Shown: positions 8,991 to 17,210, numbered from the stretch's first letter. The stretch is 64,000 bases of DNA from Humisphaera borealis (GCF_015169395.1 NZ_CP063458.1:5456001-5520000), one strand, 5' to 3'. The notes: generated from the sequence alone by a model not told the origin. Made by a program: numbers and translations.

Positions 8991-9001
8991 GCTTGGAAAG
9001 C

Positions 9002-9665
9002 CGTGTCACGCACAGCGGGCCGGCAGTCAAGTTTCTCGGGTTCGTTTGGCGATCTCGGGTTCGTTTGGCAGAGGGAGGTGGAAGATGTACGCTTCGAACG
9101 GCTGTCAGAAGCATCGTGCATCACGCACGGGCTGGAAGCCCGTGTCACTGATGGGGTCGCTTGGCAGTGCGATCTCGGGTTCGTTTGGCGGCGCGGCGAG
9201 GCGGTCGGCTTGGGTTCGTTCGGCAATCTGGCATTTTCGGGCCGCTGGCGCGGGTACATGCGACTTTAGATCTTCGGTATTTGATGCACCGGATCGGTGT
9301 GAGCTTTACGCCAGGTGACGCGCTCCGCTGCGGGTCGCGGCTAACCACTCGATTGCGGCGCAGCGTCTCCGGATCGGTTAGCCGCGACGCGAAGCGGAGC
9401 GTGTCACGTGCCCTTGCGCGTGTACATCTCGGGTTCGTTCGGCGGCGTGGCATGCCGTCGCCTTGGGTTCGTTCGGCAATCCTGAAAGGAGCGAGGTCCA
9501 CCGGAACCGCATGCTGCCCGGTCCGCCGGTGTACGCCGGAGGAGGGGACCGTTCCGCGATGCTCCATCCTCAGTTGTCTATCCTCCATCTTCCATCTTCA
9601 CCCGCTCGCCACCGACCGCCCCGGCTACACCTGGCGTGGGTTCTCCTGTAAAACGGTGCCCCTCT
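9002..9665. repeat. Intergenic mosaic of dispersed repeats
   Basis: This 660-base gap is almost entirely short repeats. It holds five to six units of CTCGGGTTCGTTTGGC or CTTGGGTTCGTTCGGCAAT at 9035-9050, 9054-9069, 9174-9189, 9209-9227, 9428-9443 and 9462-9480. It also has a GCACGGGCTGGAAGCCCGTG palindrome (9125-9143), a large inverted repeat at 9315-9407, and a CATCCTC/CATCTTCCATCTTC tract at 9565-9599. Short ORFs across it encode repeated NEP/TNPR peptides read from the same word and are not genes. Inverse-orientation units recur at 62273-62563. Confidence 0.75.
9315..9407. repeat. Long imperfect inverted repeat, 32-base arms
   Basis: The left arm 9315-9346 (GTGACGCGCTCCGCTGCGGG then TCGCGGCTAACC) pairs with the right arm 9376-9407 with only three mismatches across 32 bases, around a 29-base loop. 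It can form a very stable cruciform or RNA hairpin. It contains no ORF and lies inside the repeat mosaic upstream of pepF. Confidence 0.8.
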
Positions 9666-11471
9666 ATGGCCAAAACCCAATCCCTGCCGCCGCGTGCCAA
9701 AGTCAAAACCGCCGACACCTGGAATCTCGATTCGCTCTTTAAGAGCGACGCCGACTGGGAGAAGGCGTTTGGCGAGTGGGAAAAGCAGATCGCCGGGTTC
9801 GAGAAGTTCCGCGGCAAGCTGAAGGAGTCGGCCGAGATGGTCGCCGCTTGTCTGAAGTTTGACGCCGCCATCGATCGCATGGGCGAACGGCTGGGCGTCT
9901 ATGCGTTCCTGAAGACCGCCGAGGACCAGGGCAACAGCGACTACCAGCGGATGAAGGGGCGATACCAGCACGTCTCGACCAGGGCCGGCGAGTTGGCAAG
10001 CTTCATTCGGCCGGAACTGCTGGCGATCCCCGACAAGAAGATGAAGGCGTTCCTTGCCGACCCTTCCCTGGCCGACTGGAAGCTGGCGCTGGACCGGGTC
10101 GTTCGGTACCGCCCGCACACGCTCGGCGACAAGGAAGAGCAACTGCTCGCGATGCAGGGGCAGATGTCGGACGCGGCCAACCAGATTTTCCGACAGCTCA
10201 ATGACGCCGACCTGAAGTGGCCGGCGATCAAGAATGAGAAGGGGCAGAAGGTCGAGCTGTCGCACAGCTCGTTCTCGGCGTTCCTGCATTCGCCGAGCCG
10301 GGCGGTGCGGAAGGAAGCATTCCATACGTATTACGCGCAGTTCGACGCCCACAAGAACACAATCGCGGCGAGCCTGAACGGGTCGGTGCAGCGCGACGTC
10401 TACTACGCCAAGGTGCGCAATCACCCGTCGGCGCTGGAGGCGGCGCTCTTTCCCGACAGGATGCCGACCAGCGTCTACACCAACCTGATCGACAGCGTTC
10501 ACGCCAACCTGCCGGCGGTGCACCGGTACCTGGAGCTTCGTCGCAAGAAGATGAAGATCAAGGACATCCACCAGTACGACACGTATGTGCCGATCCTGTC
10601 GGACCTGGACAAGAAGTATTCGTGGGAGCAGGCGACCAAGGCGGTAATCGAGTCGCTCGAGCCGTTGGGCACGGAGTATTGCAAGACGCTCAACGACGGG
10701 CTGTCGGCGGCCCGCTGGAGCGACCGCTACCCCAACCAGGGCAAGCAGAGCGGAGCGTTCAGTTACGGCACGTTCGACGGGCTGCCGTACATCATGATGA
10801 ACTACCAGCCGACGGTGCTGGATCATGTGTTCACGCTGGCACACGAGGCGGGGCACAGCATGCACAGCTGGTACTCGGCGCGGAACCAGCCGTTCCAGTA
10901 CTACAACTACACAATCTTCGTCGCCGAGGTGGCCAGCACGTTCAACGAGCAGTTGCTCGCCCGGCACCTGATGGCCAAGGCGAAAACGAAGCAGGAGAAG
11001 GCATACCTGATCAACCGTCAGATCGACGGCATCCGCGCGACGCTGGTGCGGCAGACGATGTTCGCGGAGTTCGAGAAGGTGATCCACGCGATCGTCGAAG
11101 CGGGTGAGCCGCTGACGGTGGACAAGCTGCGGAGCGAATACCGCAAGCTGCTGGACCTGTATTTCGGCGAAGACTTTGTCATCGACAAGGAGCTGGAGCT
11201 GGAGTGCCTGCGGATTCCGCACTTCTACCGTGCTTTCTACGTCTACAAGTACGCGACGGGGCTGAGCGCGGCGATCGCGCTGAGCGAACGCGTGACCACG
11301 GGCGGCGCGAAGGAACTGAACGACTACCTCGGCTTCCTGAAAGGCGGCTGCTCGAAAGACCCGCTCGACCTGCTGCGCGGGGCGGGCGTCGATATGGAGA
11401 AGCCCGACGCGGTGAACAGTGCGATGGCGGTGTTCGACCGGCTGGTCGGAGAATTGGATGAATTGTTGTAA
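9666..11471 (+). CDS. pepF: Oligoendopeptidase F (M3B family)
   Basis: A 601-residue cytosolic zinc oligopeptidase. The active site HEAGH lies at residues 393-397 (context FTLAHEAGHSMHSWYS), and the third ligand Glu is about residue 421 in FVAEVASTFNE. An N-terminal Oligopeptidase_F lobe (ADTWNLDSLF, then EKFRGKL) precedes the M3 catalytic domain. Length and the C-terminal YKYATGLSAAIALSERV segment match PepF. I chose the ATG at 9666; an in-frame start at 9636 reads into repeat DNA. The enzyme is expected to degrade short peptides in the cytoplasm. It is monocistronic, followed by a dispersed inverted repeat. Confidence 0.95.
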   Translation: MAKTQSLPPRAKVKTADTWNLDSLFKSDADWEKAFGEWEKQIAGFEKFRGKLKESAEMVAACLKFDAAIDRMGERLGVYAFLKTAEDQGNSDYQRMKGRYQHVSTRAGELASFIRPELLAIPDKKMKAFLADPSLADWKLALDRVVRYRPHTLGDKEEQLLAMQGQMSDAANQIFRQLNDADLKWPAIKNEKGQKVELSHSSFSAFLHSPSRAVRKEAFHTYYAQFDAHKNTIAASLNGSVQRDVYYAKVRNHPSALEAALFPDRMPTSVYTNLIDSVHANLPAVHRYLELRRKKMKIKDIHQYDTYVPILSDLDKKYSWEQATKAVIESLEPLGTEYCKTLNDGLSAARWSDRYPNQGKQSGAFSYGTFDGLPYIMMNYQPTVLDHVFTLAHEAGHSMHSWYSARNQPFQYYNYTIFVAEVASTFNEQLLARHLMAKAKTKQEKAYLINRQIDGIRATLVRQTMFAEFEKVIHAIVEAGEPLTVDKLRSEYRKLLDLYFGEDFVIDKELELECLRIPHFYRAFYVYKYATGLSAAIALSERVTTGGAKELNDYLGFLKGGCSKDPLDLLRGAGVDMEKPDAVNSAMAVFDRLVGELDELL

Positions 11472-11485
11472 CCCAGGGAAAAGAG

Positions 11486-11612
11486 CCACAGAGACACGGA
11501 GGCACGGAGAGGTATCTGGTCCACGATCTGATTCAGCGTTCAGGCTCGATGCAGGTGCTGAGGCATCGAAATTGAGACGACTCTCTGTGCCTCTGTGTCT
11601 CTGTGGCTTTCA
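11486..11612. repeat. Inverted pair of CACAGAGACAC-type repeats after pepF
   Basis: AGAGCCACAGAGACACGGAG (from 11486) and its reverse complement-like partner TGCCTCTGTGTCTCTGTGGC (11590-11609) flank about 60 bases of unique sequence. They can fold into a long stem after pepF and may act as a terminator. Words of this type are dispersed in many planctomycete genomes; a diverged pair lies at 35091-35196. Confidence 0.65.
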
Positions 11613-11631
11613 ACTCTCGTAAGCAGGCCTC

Positions 11632-12096
11632 ATGAAGAATCGAAAGAAGATCACACGCGACGGTCCCCCACACTTTGGCGAAGAAGGGCGTGTCTCCATC
11701 TGGGTGGGCATCGCGCCGCTGAAGAAGGTGCCGAAAGACTACTTCGACGAGAACCACGAAGACGAGGATGCGCCGATCGATCAGTTCGCGGCGGATTTCG
11801 GCTTCGGCTACTACAGCCACGACCTGGTCGAGCTCAACGACGAAGAGCCCAAGCCCCGGCCGACCCATGAGCTGCTGGCGTTTCACTCGTATTCAATGTC
11901 GTTCATCGACGAAGCCGCGGCCGCAGCCGCCAAGGCGGGCGTGAAGACGTCGCAGTTCGCCGTGGTGATGTTCGACTTCGACTATAACCCGAAGGTGACC
12001 GGCGTCTCGCGGAACGCGTACCTGCAGTTCATCGGCAGCTTCGACTACGACAAGGACGCGCCGGTGGCCGCCGAGGACATCGATGTGACGGAGTAG
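11632..12096 (+). CDS. Immunity protein 22 (Imm22)-like protein
   Basis: This 154-residue acidic protein contains the Imm22 pattern near its N-terminus: VSIWVGIAPLKKVPKDYFDE, then an acidic linker and DQFAADFGFGYYSHDLVEL. In polymorphic toxin systems Imm22 proteins neutralise a cognate toxin. No toxin gene is visible next to it, so here it may be an orphan or serve a housekeeping role. The C-terminal part (FAVVMFDFDYNP, then LQFIGSFDYD) is a compact beta-rich continuation typical of the family. It is followed 35 bases later by tsaE. I base the family call on motif memory, not on a search. Confidence 0.7.
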   Translation: MKNRKKITRDGPPHFGEEGRVSIWVGIAPLKKVPKDYFDENHEDEDAPIDQFAADFGFGYYSHDLVELNDEEPKPRPTHELLAFHSYSMSFIDEAAAAAAKAGVKTSQFAVVMFDFDYNPKVTGVSRNAYLQFIGSFDYDKDAPVAAEDIDVTE

Positions 12097-12099
12097 TTC

Positions 12100-12139
12100 C
12101 GGGTGGCATGGGCGAGCGTACCCGCTAGCCCATGCCACC
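12100..12139. repeat. GGGTGGCATGGG dispersed palindrome overlapping the tsaE start
   Basis: GGGTGGCATGGGCGAGC and its near-perfect inverse GCTAGCCCATGCCACCC flank a short loop. The first possible tsaE ATG (12132) lies inside the right arm, so the true tsaE start may be further downstream. Confidence 0.65.
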
Positions 12140-12599
12140 CAAGGTGAACCTCTTGCTGACTGAAACCCACGAATCCTCGAGCGTCGAGCAGACCGAGCAG
12201 ATTGCCGCGGCTCTGGCGGCGACGCTTGTCGGCGGGGAGGTGATCGCGCTGCACGGCGATCTCGGCGCGGGCAAGACACAGTTCGTTCGCGGATTGGTGC
12301 GCGGCCTCGGCGGCGATCCGCTGCGCGTCAGCAGTCCGACCTACGTGCTGCTGCACATTTACGCACAGTCGCCGGAATCCGCCGACGCGATGCGGCTGGC
12401 GGTGTTCCACCTCGACGCGTATCGCGTCGGCGGGGCGGACGACTTTGAGGCGATCGGCTTCAGCGAACTGCTGGAGCAGGGCGGCGTGGTGGTCGTCGAG
12501 TGGCCGAGCCGGGTGGCGGAACTGCTGCCGAGCGAGCGGATCGAAGTTCGGATCGAGCCGACTGGAGAAAGCGCCCGGCGGATCACGATCAGCAGGTAG
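12132..12599 (+). CDS. tsaE: tRNA threonylcarbamoyladenosine biosynthesis ATPase TsaE
   Basis: A 155-residue P-loop protein. TsaE works with TsaB and TsaD in the threonylcarbamoyl transfer step of t6A synthesis in tRNA. The Walker A motif GDLGAGKT spans residues 42-49, followed by the family-typical FVRGLVRGLG and RVSSPTYVLLHIY. The Walker B-like FHLDAYRV and VVVVEWPSRVAELLP complete the signature. The ATG at 12132 lies in a dispersed palindrome; TTG at 12153, preceded by AAGGTG, or GTG at 12144 are plausible alternatives that would remove only four to seven non-conserved residues. Confidence 0.93.
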   Translation: MPPKVNLLLTETHESSSVEQTEQIAAALAATLVGGEVIALHGDLGAGKTQFVRGLVRGLGGDPLRVSSPTYVLLHIYAQSPESADAMRLAVFHLDAYRVGGADDFEAIGFSELLEQGGVVVVEWPSRVAELLPSERIEVRIEPTGESARRITISR

Positions 12600-12633
12600 G
12601 CCTGCCAGGGCCCGTGCGGTTCAGCTGTATCGA

Positions 12634-13437
12634 TCAGCGGGTGAGCGCCGAGGGTGTCGGGCGCGATTGCGTGCGACCGTCGCGTCGCGACAGGTGTCGG
12701 TGCCTGGCGTGTTGGACGGCGAGGTGGTGAAGCTCGGCCAAGTCGTCTTCACTGACGTCGGCGAGCGAACCGATTTCGCGAAGCGCGTGAGCCCAGTCCT
12801 CGCGCTGCACGACACTTTGCTCCGGCTTGTGGGCGGCAAGTGCGGCGGGGTATCGCCGCCAGGTGAACAGCCAGTTGAAAAGCACCGCGACCAGGAGGAT
12901 GAGCCCGACGTTGAGTGCGACCGGAATCAGCACGTAGCTGTAGCCGAGCCGTCGCAGGCTCTCGCCGCCCAGAACTGCCGTCAGGGCCGTCGCACCGCCG
13001 GGGGGATGGATACAGCGGGCGTAGTACATCGCGGTGATCGCGAGGCCGACGGAGGCGGCGCCGGCGACGGGAGCGTTGTCGATCTGGCGGGCACAGGTGA
13101 CGCCGATCACCGCCGACAGCAGGTGGCCCATGACCAGTGCCCAAGGCTGCGACAAAGGCCCGTGCGGTGCGGCGAACAGGAGAACCGCCGACGCGCCCAG
13201 CGACGCCACGACAGGCATGACGGCCGAGTGGTCAACGAGCATCGCCGTGGTTGCCATGACGACTGCGATGCCGGCAAATCCGCCGAGTCCGGAGATGAGC
13301 TTTTCCCGGTGGTGGTGGGGCGTGAGTTCGAGTCCGATGAGAGTCAGAAATCGCTTCAAATTGCCCTCGGCAACCAAGTTTCCTGGCGAGGCGGAAACTA
13401 TCAGCGAGGGCGGGCGGGAAGTAAAGGACAAACGCAT
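12634..13437 (-). CDS. HPP family integral membrane protein
   Basis: The 267-residue protein has about four to five transmembrane segments and the defining HPPGGATAL motif (CIHPPGGATALTAVLGG, near residue 145). A conserved ASLGASAVLLFAAP segment precedes it. HPP proteins are thought to transport small oxyanions, nitrite in plant plastids, but bacterial substrates are mostly unknown. The soluble C-terminus is His/Arg-rich. The start at 13437 lies six bases after the stop of the sulfatase/LamG gene, making this the last gene of a phosphatase-sulfatase operon; transport of a released oxyanion is a possible role. A TTG (near 13357, in NLKRFLTL) after GAGGGCAA is an alternative start. Confidence 0.85.
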   Translation of the reverse strand: MRLSFTSRPPSLIVSASPGNLVAEGNLKRFLTLIGLELTPHHHREKLISGLGGFAGIAVVMATTAMLVDHSAVMPVVASLGASAVLLFAAPHGPLSQPWALVMGHLLSAVIGVTCARQIDNAPVAGAASVGLAITAMYYARCIHPPGGATALTAVLGGESLRRLGYSYVLIPVALNVGLILLVAVLFNWLFTWRRYPAALAAHKPEQSVVQREDWAHALREIGSLADVSEDDLAELHHLAVQHARHRHLSRRDGRTQSRPTPSALTR

Positions 13438-13443
13438 CCAGAA

Positions 13444-14196
13444 TTAGTTCTTCGGCACGAGCGTCCCGCTGAAGACCTCGACTGATTCCATCAGGCCGAC
13501 ATAGCCGGTGGGTGCGGGTTTGTCGGTGACGGCTGAGCGGGCGTCGGTTCCGACCTGCAGGTTGTCGTTGGGCTCTTTGGCAATCAAAGAGGAGAGAGGG
13601 GCCGACGCGACCTTCTGGCCGTCGACGTAGATCGCGATCTGCCCGTCGCCTCGAATCGCCGCGAGAACGCGATGCCATTCCCCGACGATCGGCTTGTCGG
13701 CCTGGGCTCGGCTGGGCTTGCCGCCGGCGGCGACAACGAAGGTCGGTTTCCCGTCCTGAAGCAGCAGCGAATAACCGTTCGACGGGCCACCCGATGCGAA
13801 CAGGACGCCGTTGTCTTTCTCAGGCTTGCAGACGATCTGGACGCTCCAACCGCTGTTGGCGGGATTCAGCGACGGCGACTTCGGAATGTCGATTGAAGCG
13901 CTGCCGTCGAACCGGGCAGCCTTCTTTCCGTCGCGGCCGTCCACGACGGTGAGCCCTTTGGCGGTGCCGTGGTTGGCGAGCGTCGAGACGTCGGCGACGC
14001 GCGTGAAGCCTTCGGGCTGGTTGGCGGCGGCGAAGCTGAAGTTCAGCACGTAACGGTTGGGCGCGGCGGATCCGGCCTCAACCCCGGGAGCGGCCTTGGG
14101 TGCCGCGGGAGCAGCCGCTTCCTTCTTCGGATCGTCGGCGTAGTCCGGAATCTTGAAATCGACCGCCTTCGACTGCTTCTCGAACTCGCCTTCCAT
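13444..14196 (-). CDS. LamG-like C-terminal domain of a sulfatase, displaced by a frameshift
   Basis: This frame continues the sulfatase gene immediately upstream. Residues 1-30 (MEGEFEKQSKAVDFKIPDYA) are the usual sulfatase tail. A proline/alanine linker follows, then a concanavalin/LamG-type jelly roll (ARFDGSASIDIPKSPSLN; WSVQIVCKPEKDNGVLFASG; EWHRVLAAIRGDGQIAIYVD). Such LamG modules bind glycans or mediate adhesion. Read with one base added back near 14240-14247, it joins the sulfatase as one protein of about 710 residues. Whether the shift is a real mutation or a sequencing error cannot be told from the sequence alone. If real, this fragment has no export signal. Confidence 0.75.
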   Translation of the reverse strand: MEGEFEKQSKAVDFKIPDYADDPKKEAAAPAAPKAAPGVEAGSAAPNRYVLNFSFAAANQPEGFTRVADVSTLANHGTAKGLTVVDGRDGKKAARFDGSASIDIPKSPSLNPANSGWSVQIVCKPEKDNGVLFASGGPSNGYSLLLQDGKPTFVVAAGGKPSRAQADKPIVGEWHRVLAAIRGDGQIAIYVDGQKVASAPLSSLIAKEPNDNLQVGTDARSAVTDKPAPTGYVGLMESVEVFSGTLVPKN

Positions 14197-15575
14197 CTGC
14201 TTGCGCAGGTCGGCCGAGGCGGGGTCGTTGTAGAGGTTCTTCTTTCGTACGGGTCGGCCTTGAGGTCGAACAGTTCGGTCCAGTCGTCGTGGCCGGGGTA
14301 CTTGATGATCTTGTGCGTGTCGGTACGGACAGCCAAGATCGTGGGAATGCTGTAGCCGCGCTCGTAGAAGTACTCGTAGAACCAGGCCTTCCGCCAGTCG
14401 GGGGTCATCTCGCCGGCGAGCAGGGGCCTGAGGCTGCGGCCCTGCATTTGTGGCGGAATCGGCACGCCGGCCAGATCCAGAAAAGTCGGGGCGAGGTCGA
14501 TGTTGATGACCATCTCGTCCCGCGTGGTGCCCGCTTTGGCCAGCTTCGGATAGCGGACGATGAAGGGAATCCGCAGGCTTTCATCGTAGGCGCTGCGCTT
14601 GTCGCCGAGCCCGTGATCGCCGAGGTAGTAGCCGTTGTCGCTGGAGTAAACGACGACGGTGTTGTCGGTGAGCTTGAGTTCGTCGAGAAGGTCGAGGAGT
14701 TTACCGAGGTTGTCATCGACGCCGAGCAGCGTGCGGAAGTAGTTCTGCTGCATCGCCGAACGATCGCCGGAGACCGCACCGGCATTGCCCTGCTTCCGTG
14801 CGGCGTTCTTCTTCGGTGCGGCGGCGTCGTCGGAGTCGCCGGGGGCGGCGGGTTCGGTGGAATTCTGAAGGTAGGGCGGCTTGGCGTTGGCGTTCTGCGG
14901 CGGCTTTGCCACCGCGCCGGCCAGGTCATCCTTGCGCCGCCCGGGGGGCTGCCAGGGGCCGTGCGACGACTTGAAACCGATCACCGCCGCGAACGGCCGG
15001 GCCATGTTTTCCCGGATGAAGGTCGACGCGTAGTCCGTCGTGACGTCGTCCACCCAGCCCTGGCTCGGCGTGCTCTTTCCGTTGACTTCGATCGGACAAT
15101 CGAAGTACTTGCCCTGGCCAACGAAGCTTGCCGAGAAGTCGAACCCCGGGCGCTGGCCGGACTGCGGGCCCATGTGCCACTTGCCGAAGTAGCCGGTGAT
15201 GTAGCCGGCTTTGCGGAGCTCGGTGCTCCAGGTGACGCTGTCCACCGGGAAAGGCGTGTGGTTGTTCGCCACGCCGTTGAGATGGCTGTAGCGGCCGGTG
15301 AGGAAGTTGGCCCGGCTCGGCGAGCACAGCGAGTTCACCACGAACGCGTTGCGGAAGCGGATGCCGCCGGCGGCGAGCCGGTCGTGGTTAGGCGTATTCA
15401 GCCAGGGAAACCGCCCGGCTTCGCCGAGTTCCTTCTGTACCACGCTCATCGCGTCGTACCGCTGATCGTCGGTGTAGATGAAGAGAAAGTTGGGACGCGC
15501 CGCCTCGGCCGCCAAGGCGCGCCCAGCCCACAGTAGAACAAAGAGGCAGCCTGGAAGTAGAGGGATACGCATCAT
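14043..15575 (-). CDS. Exported arylsulfatase with frameshifted C-terminus
   Basis: The protein begins with a signal peptide (LLPGCLFVLLWAGRALA). The sulfatase domain has metal ligands in FIYTDDQR (near 33-39) and the formylglycine site CSPSR at residues 84-88, followed by GYFGKWHMG and SSDNGYYLGDHG. A glycine/alanine-rich insertion lies near residues 225-265. True homology ends at DLKADPYER (near 440-450). After that the frame reads non-homologous Arg/Thr-rich residues, because one base is missing near 14240-14247 (GAAAGAAG where GAAAAGAAG is expected), and the rest continues in the frame at 13444-14196. The substrate is probably a sulfated polysaccharide. The second Met (15572) is better spaced from GGAG. 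Confidence 0.88.
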   Translation of the reverse strand: MMRIPLLPGCLFVLLWAGRALAAEAARPNFLFIYTDDQRYDAMSVVQKELGEAGRFPWLNTPNHDRLAAGGIRFRNAFVVNSLCSPSRANFLTGRYSHLNGVANNHTPFPVDSVTWSTELRKAGYITGYFGKWHMGPQSGQRPGFDFSASFVGQGKYFDCPIEVNGKSTPSQGWVDDVTTDYASTFIRENMARPFAAVIGFKSSHGPWQPPGRRKDDLAGAVAKPPQNANAKPPYLQNSTEPAAPGDSDDAAAPKKNAARKQGNAGAVSGDRSAMQQNYFRTLLGVDDNLGKLLDLLDELKLTDNTVVVYSSDNGYYLGDHGLGDKRSAYDESLRIPFIVRYPKLAKAGTTRDEMVINIDLAPTFLDLAGVPIPPQMQGRSLRPLLAGEMTPDWRKAWFYEYFYERGYSIPTILAVRTDTHKIIKYPGHDDWTELFDLKADPYERRTSTTTPPRPTCASRWKASSRSSRRRSISRFRTTPTIRRRKRLLPRHPRPLPGLRPDPPRPTVTC

Positions 15576-15617
15576 GGCTCCGGTGACAAGCGTCGCAACC
15601 CGTGTTCGTCCGGAAAG

Positions 15618-17210
15618 CTACTTTCCCGGCTGTTTGTTCTTCGCGTTGGGCCTTGCCGGCCGTGTCGTTCCCGGCTGCGTTGCCGGACGACGATTCTCCT
15701 GCGGCAGCTCGTCGGCGAACTGGTCGTCGTCCTTGAGTTCCTTCTTCAGGCGGTAGAGCTCTTCCTTGAGTGCGGCCTGCGTGGTGGCGTAGGCGGGATC
15801 GTTGTAGACGTTGTTCAGTTCGTTGGGGTCCTTATTGAGGTCGTACATTTCCCACTGATCCTTCTTCCAGAAGTAGATCAGCTTGTGGTCGACGGTTCGC
15901 ACGCCGTAGTGGCGGGCGGTGTTGTGGTCGCCGGGATCGTGGTAGTAGCGGTAGTAGAAGCTCGTCCGCCAGTCCTTGGGCACCTCGCCCTTAAGGAGCG
16001 GAATGAGGCTGTGGCCCTGCATGTCGTCGGGCACGGCGGTGCTGGCGGCGCTCAGGAAGGTGGGTGCGAAGTCGATGTTGCCGGCGATCGCCGACTGCAC
16101 GGTGCCGGCTTTGGCCACGCCGGGCCAGCGTACCAGCAGCGGGGTTCGGAACGATTCTTCGTACATGAATCGCTTGTCGTACATCCCCTTCTCGCCGAGG
16201 TAAAAGCCCTGATCCGACGTGTAAACAACGATCGTGTTCTTGGCCAGATCGTTCTTGTCGAGGTAATCGAGGATCTGTCCGACGCTGTCGTCCACCGACT
16301 GCACGCAGGCGAAGTAGTCCTGCATGTAGCGCTGATACTTCCACTTGTTCAGTTCATCGCCGGAAAGGGTCTTCTTGGTGCCGTCGATCTCAATTTCGAC
16401 CTCCTTAGGCTTGACATTCATCCACTGGGCCAGCTCAGGGCCCTTCAGACCCTCGGGCGGCTTGAGCTTGAGATCGCGCCGGGTGAGGTCGTCGAAGACG
16501 CGCTGGCGGTTTTCCTTGATCGCGTCGGTGCGGGTCTTGTAGTCGTCGTAGAGCGTTTCCGGCTCCGCGAAGGTCTTTTTCGAGAACTCTTCCTTGTACT
16601 TCTGGCTCGGCTCCCAGGCGCGGTGCGGCGCCTTCTGATGGCTCATCAGGAAGAAGGGCTTGTCCCTTGGCCGTTTCTCGAGGAACGCGATGGTGAGGTC
16701 GGTGGTGATCTCGGTGACGTAGCCCTTGATCTGTCGCGGCCCGGTGGGCGTCAGGAATTGAGGGTCGTAGTACGCGCCCTGGCCGGGCAGCACGATCCAG
16801 TCGTCAAAGCCGGTGGGATCGGTGCCGAGGTGCCACTTGCCGATCACGCCGGTGTGATAGCCGGCCTTCTGCAGGTACTTGGCAACGTTGGGTGATGCGG
16901 GATCAATGCTGTTGAACACCGGGACGCCGTTCAGATGGCTGTACTTGCCGGTCAACATTACGGCGCGGCTGGGCGTGCAGATGCTGTTGGTGACGAAGAA
17001 CCGGTCGAACCGCACGCCTTCTTTGGCGATGCGATCCATGTTCGGGGTCTTGTTGCGATTGCTGCCGTAGCAGCTCAGCGCCTGGACGGCGTGATCGTCC
17101 GTCATGATGAACAGGATGTTCGGTTTCGCCGGCGCTTCGGCGGCGCGGGCTGCGATGGGAAGCAGGCCGCAGATGCAGGCGATCAGGAAAGGAAGATGGT
17201 GTTTCAACAT
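15618..17210 (-). CDS. Exported sulfatase
   Basis: A 530-residue secreted sulfatase with a signal peptide (LPFLIACICGLLPIAARA). It has the N-terminal metal site ILFIMTDDH (near 32-40), the formylglycine motif CTPSR at residues 78-82, GVIGKWHLG, MSHQKAPHRAWEP and the second metal region YTSDQGFYLGEKG. It is of the heparan/iduronate-sulfatase-like type common in Planctomycetota. The Cys-type motif requires modification to formylglycine by a sulfatase-modifying enzyme, not encoded here. It sits 34 bases after the PhoD gene and 42 bases before the next sulfatase, clearly one operon. The C-terminus is an Arg/Pro/Thr-rich tail. Confidence 0.93.
   Translation of the reverse strand: MLKHHLPFLIACICGLLPIAARAAEAPAKPNILFIMTDDHAVQALSCYGSNRNKTPNMDRIAKEGVRFDRFFVTNSICTPSRAVMLTGKYSHLNGVPVFNSIDPASPNVAKYLQKAGYHTGVIGKWHLGTDPTGFDDWIVLPGQGAYYDPQFLTPTGPRQIKGYVTEITTDLTIAFLEKRPRDKPFFLMSHQKAPHRAWEPSQKYKEEFSKKTFAEPETLYDDYKTRTDAIKENRQRVFDDLTRRDLKLKPPEGLKGPELAQWMNVKPKEVEIEIDGTKKTLSGDELNKWKYQRYMQDYFACVQSVDDSVGQILDYLDKNDLAKNTIVVYTSDQGFYLGEKGMYDKRFMYEESFRTPLLVRWPGVAKAGTVQSAIAGNIDFAPTFLSAASTAVPDDMQGHSLIPLLKGEVPKDWRTSFYYRYYHDPGDHNTARHYGVRTVDHKLIYFWKKDQWEMYDLNKDPNELNNVYNDPAYATTQAALKEELYRLKKELKDDDQFADELPQENRRPATQPGTTRPARPNAKNKQPGK

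Noticed and set aside
9035-9480. CRISPR-like array
   Set aside because: Repeat units vary in sequence and spacing, spacers are not uniform, and no cas genes are present.
9570-11489. 639-codon minus-strand frame opposite pepF
   Set aside because: The pepF frame has the HEAGH site and full family similarity; the antisense frame is Arg/Leu/Val-rich with no motif.
14236-14256. Programmed -1 frameshift in the sulfatase
   Set aside because: The local bases do not form an X-XXY-YYZ slippery heptamer in frame, and no stimulatory structure is evident; a plain indel is more likely.
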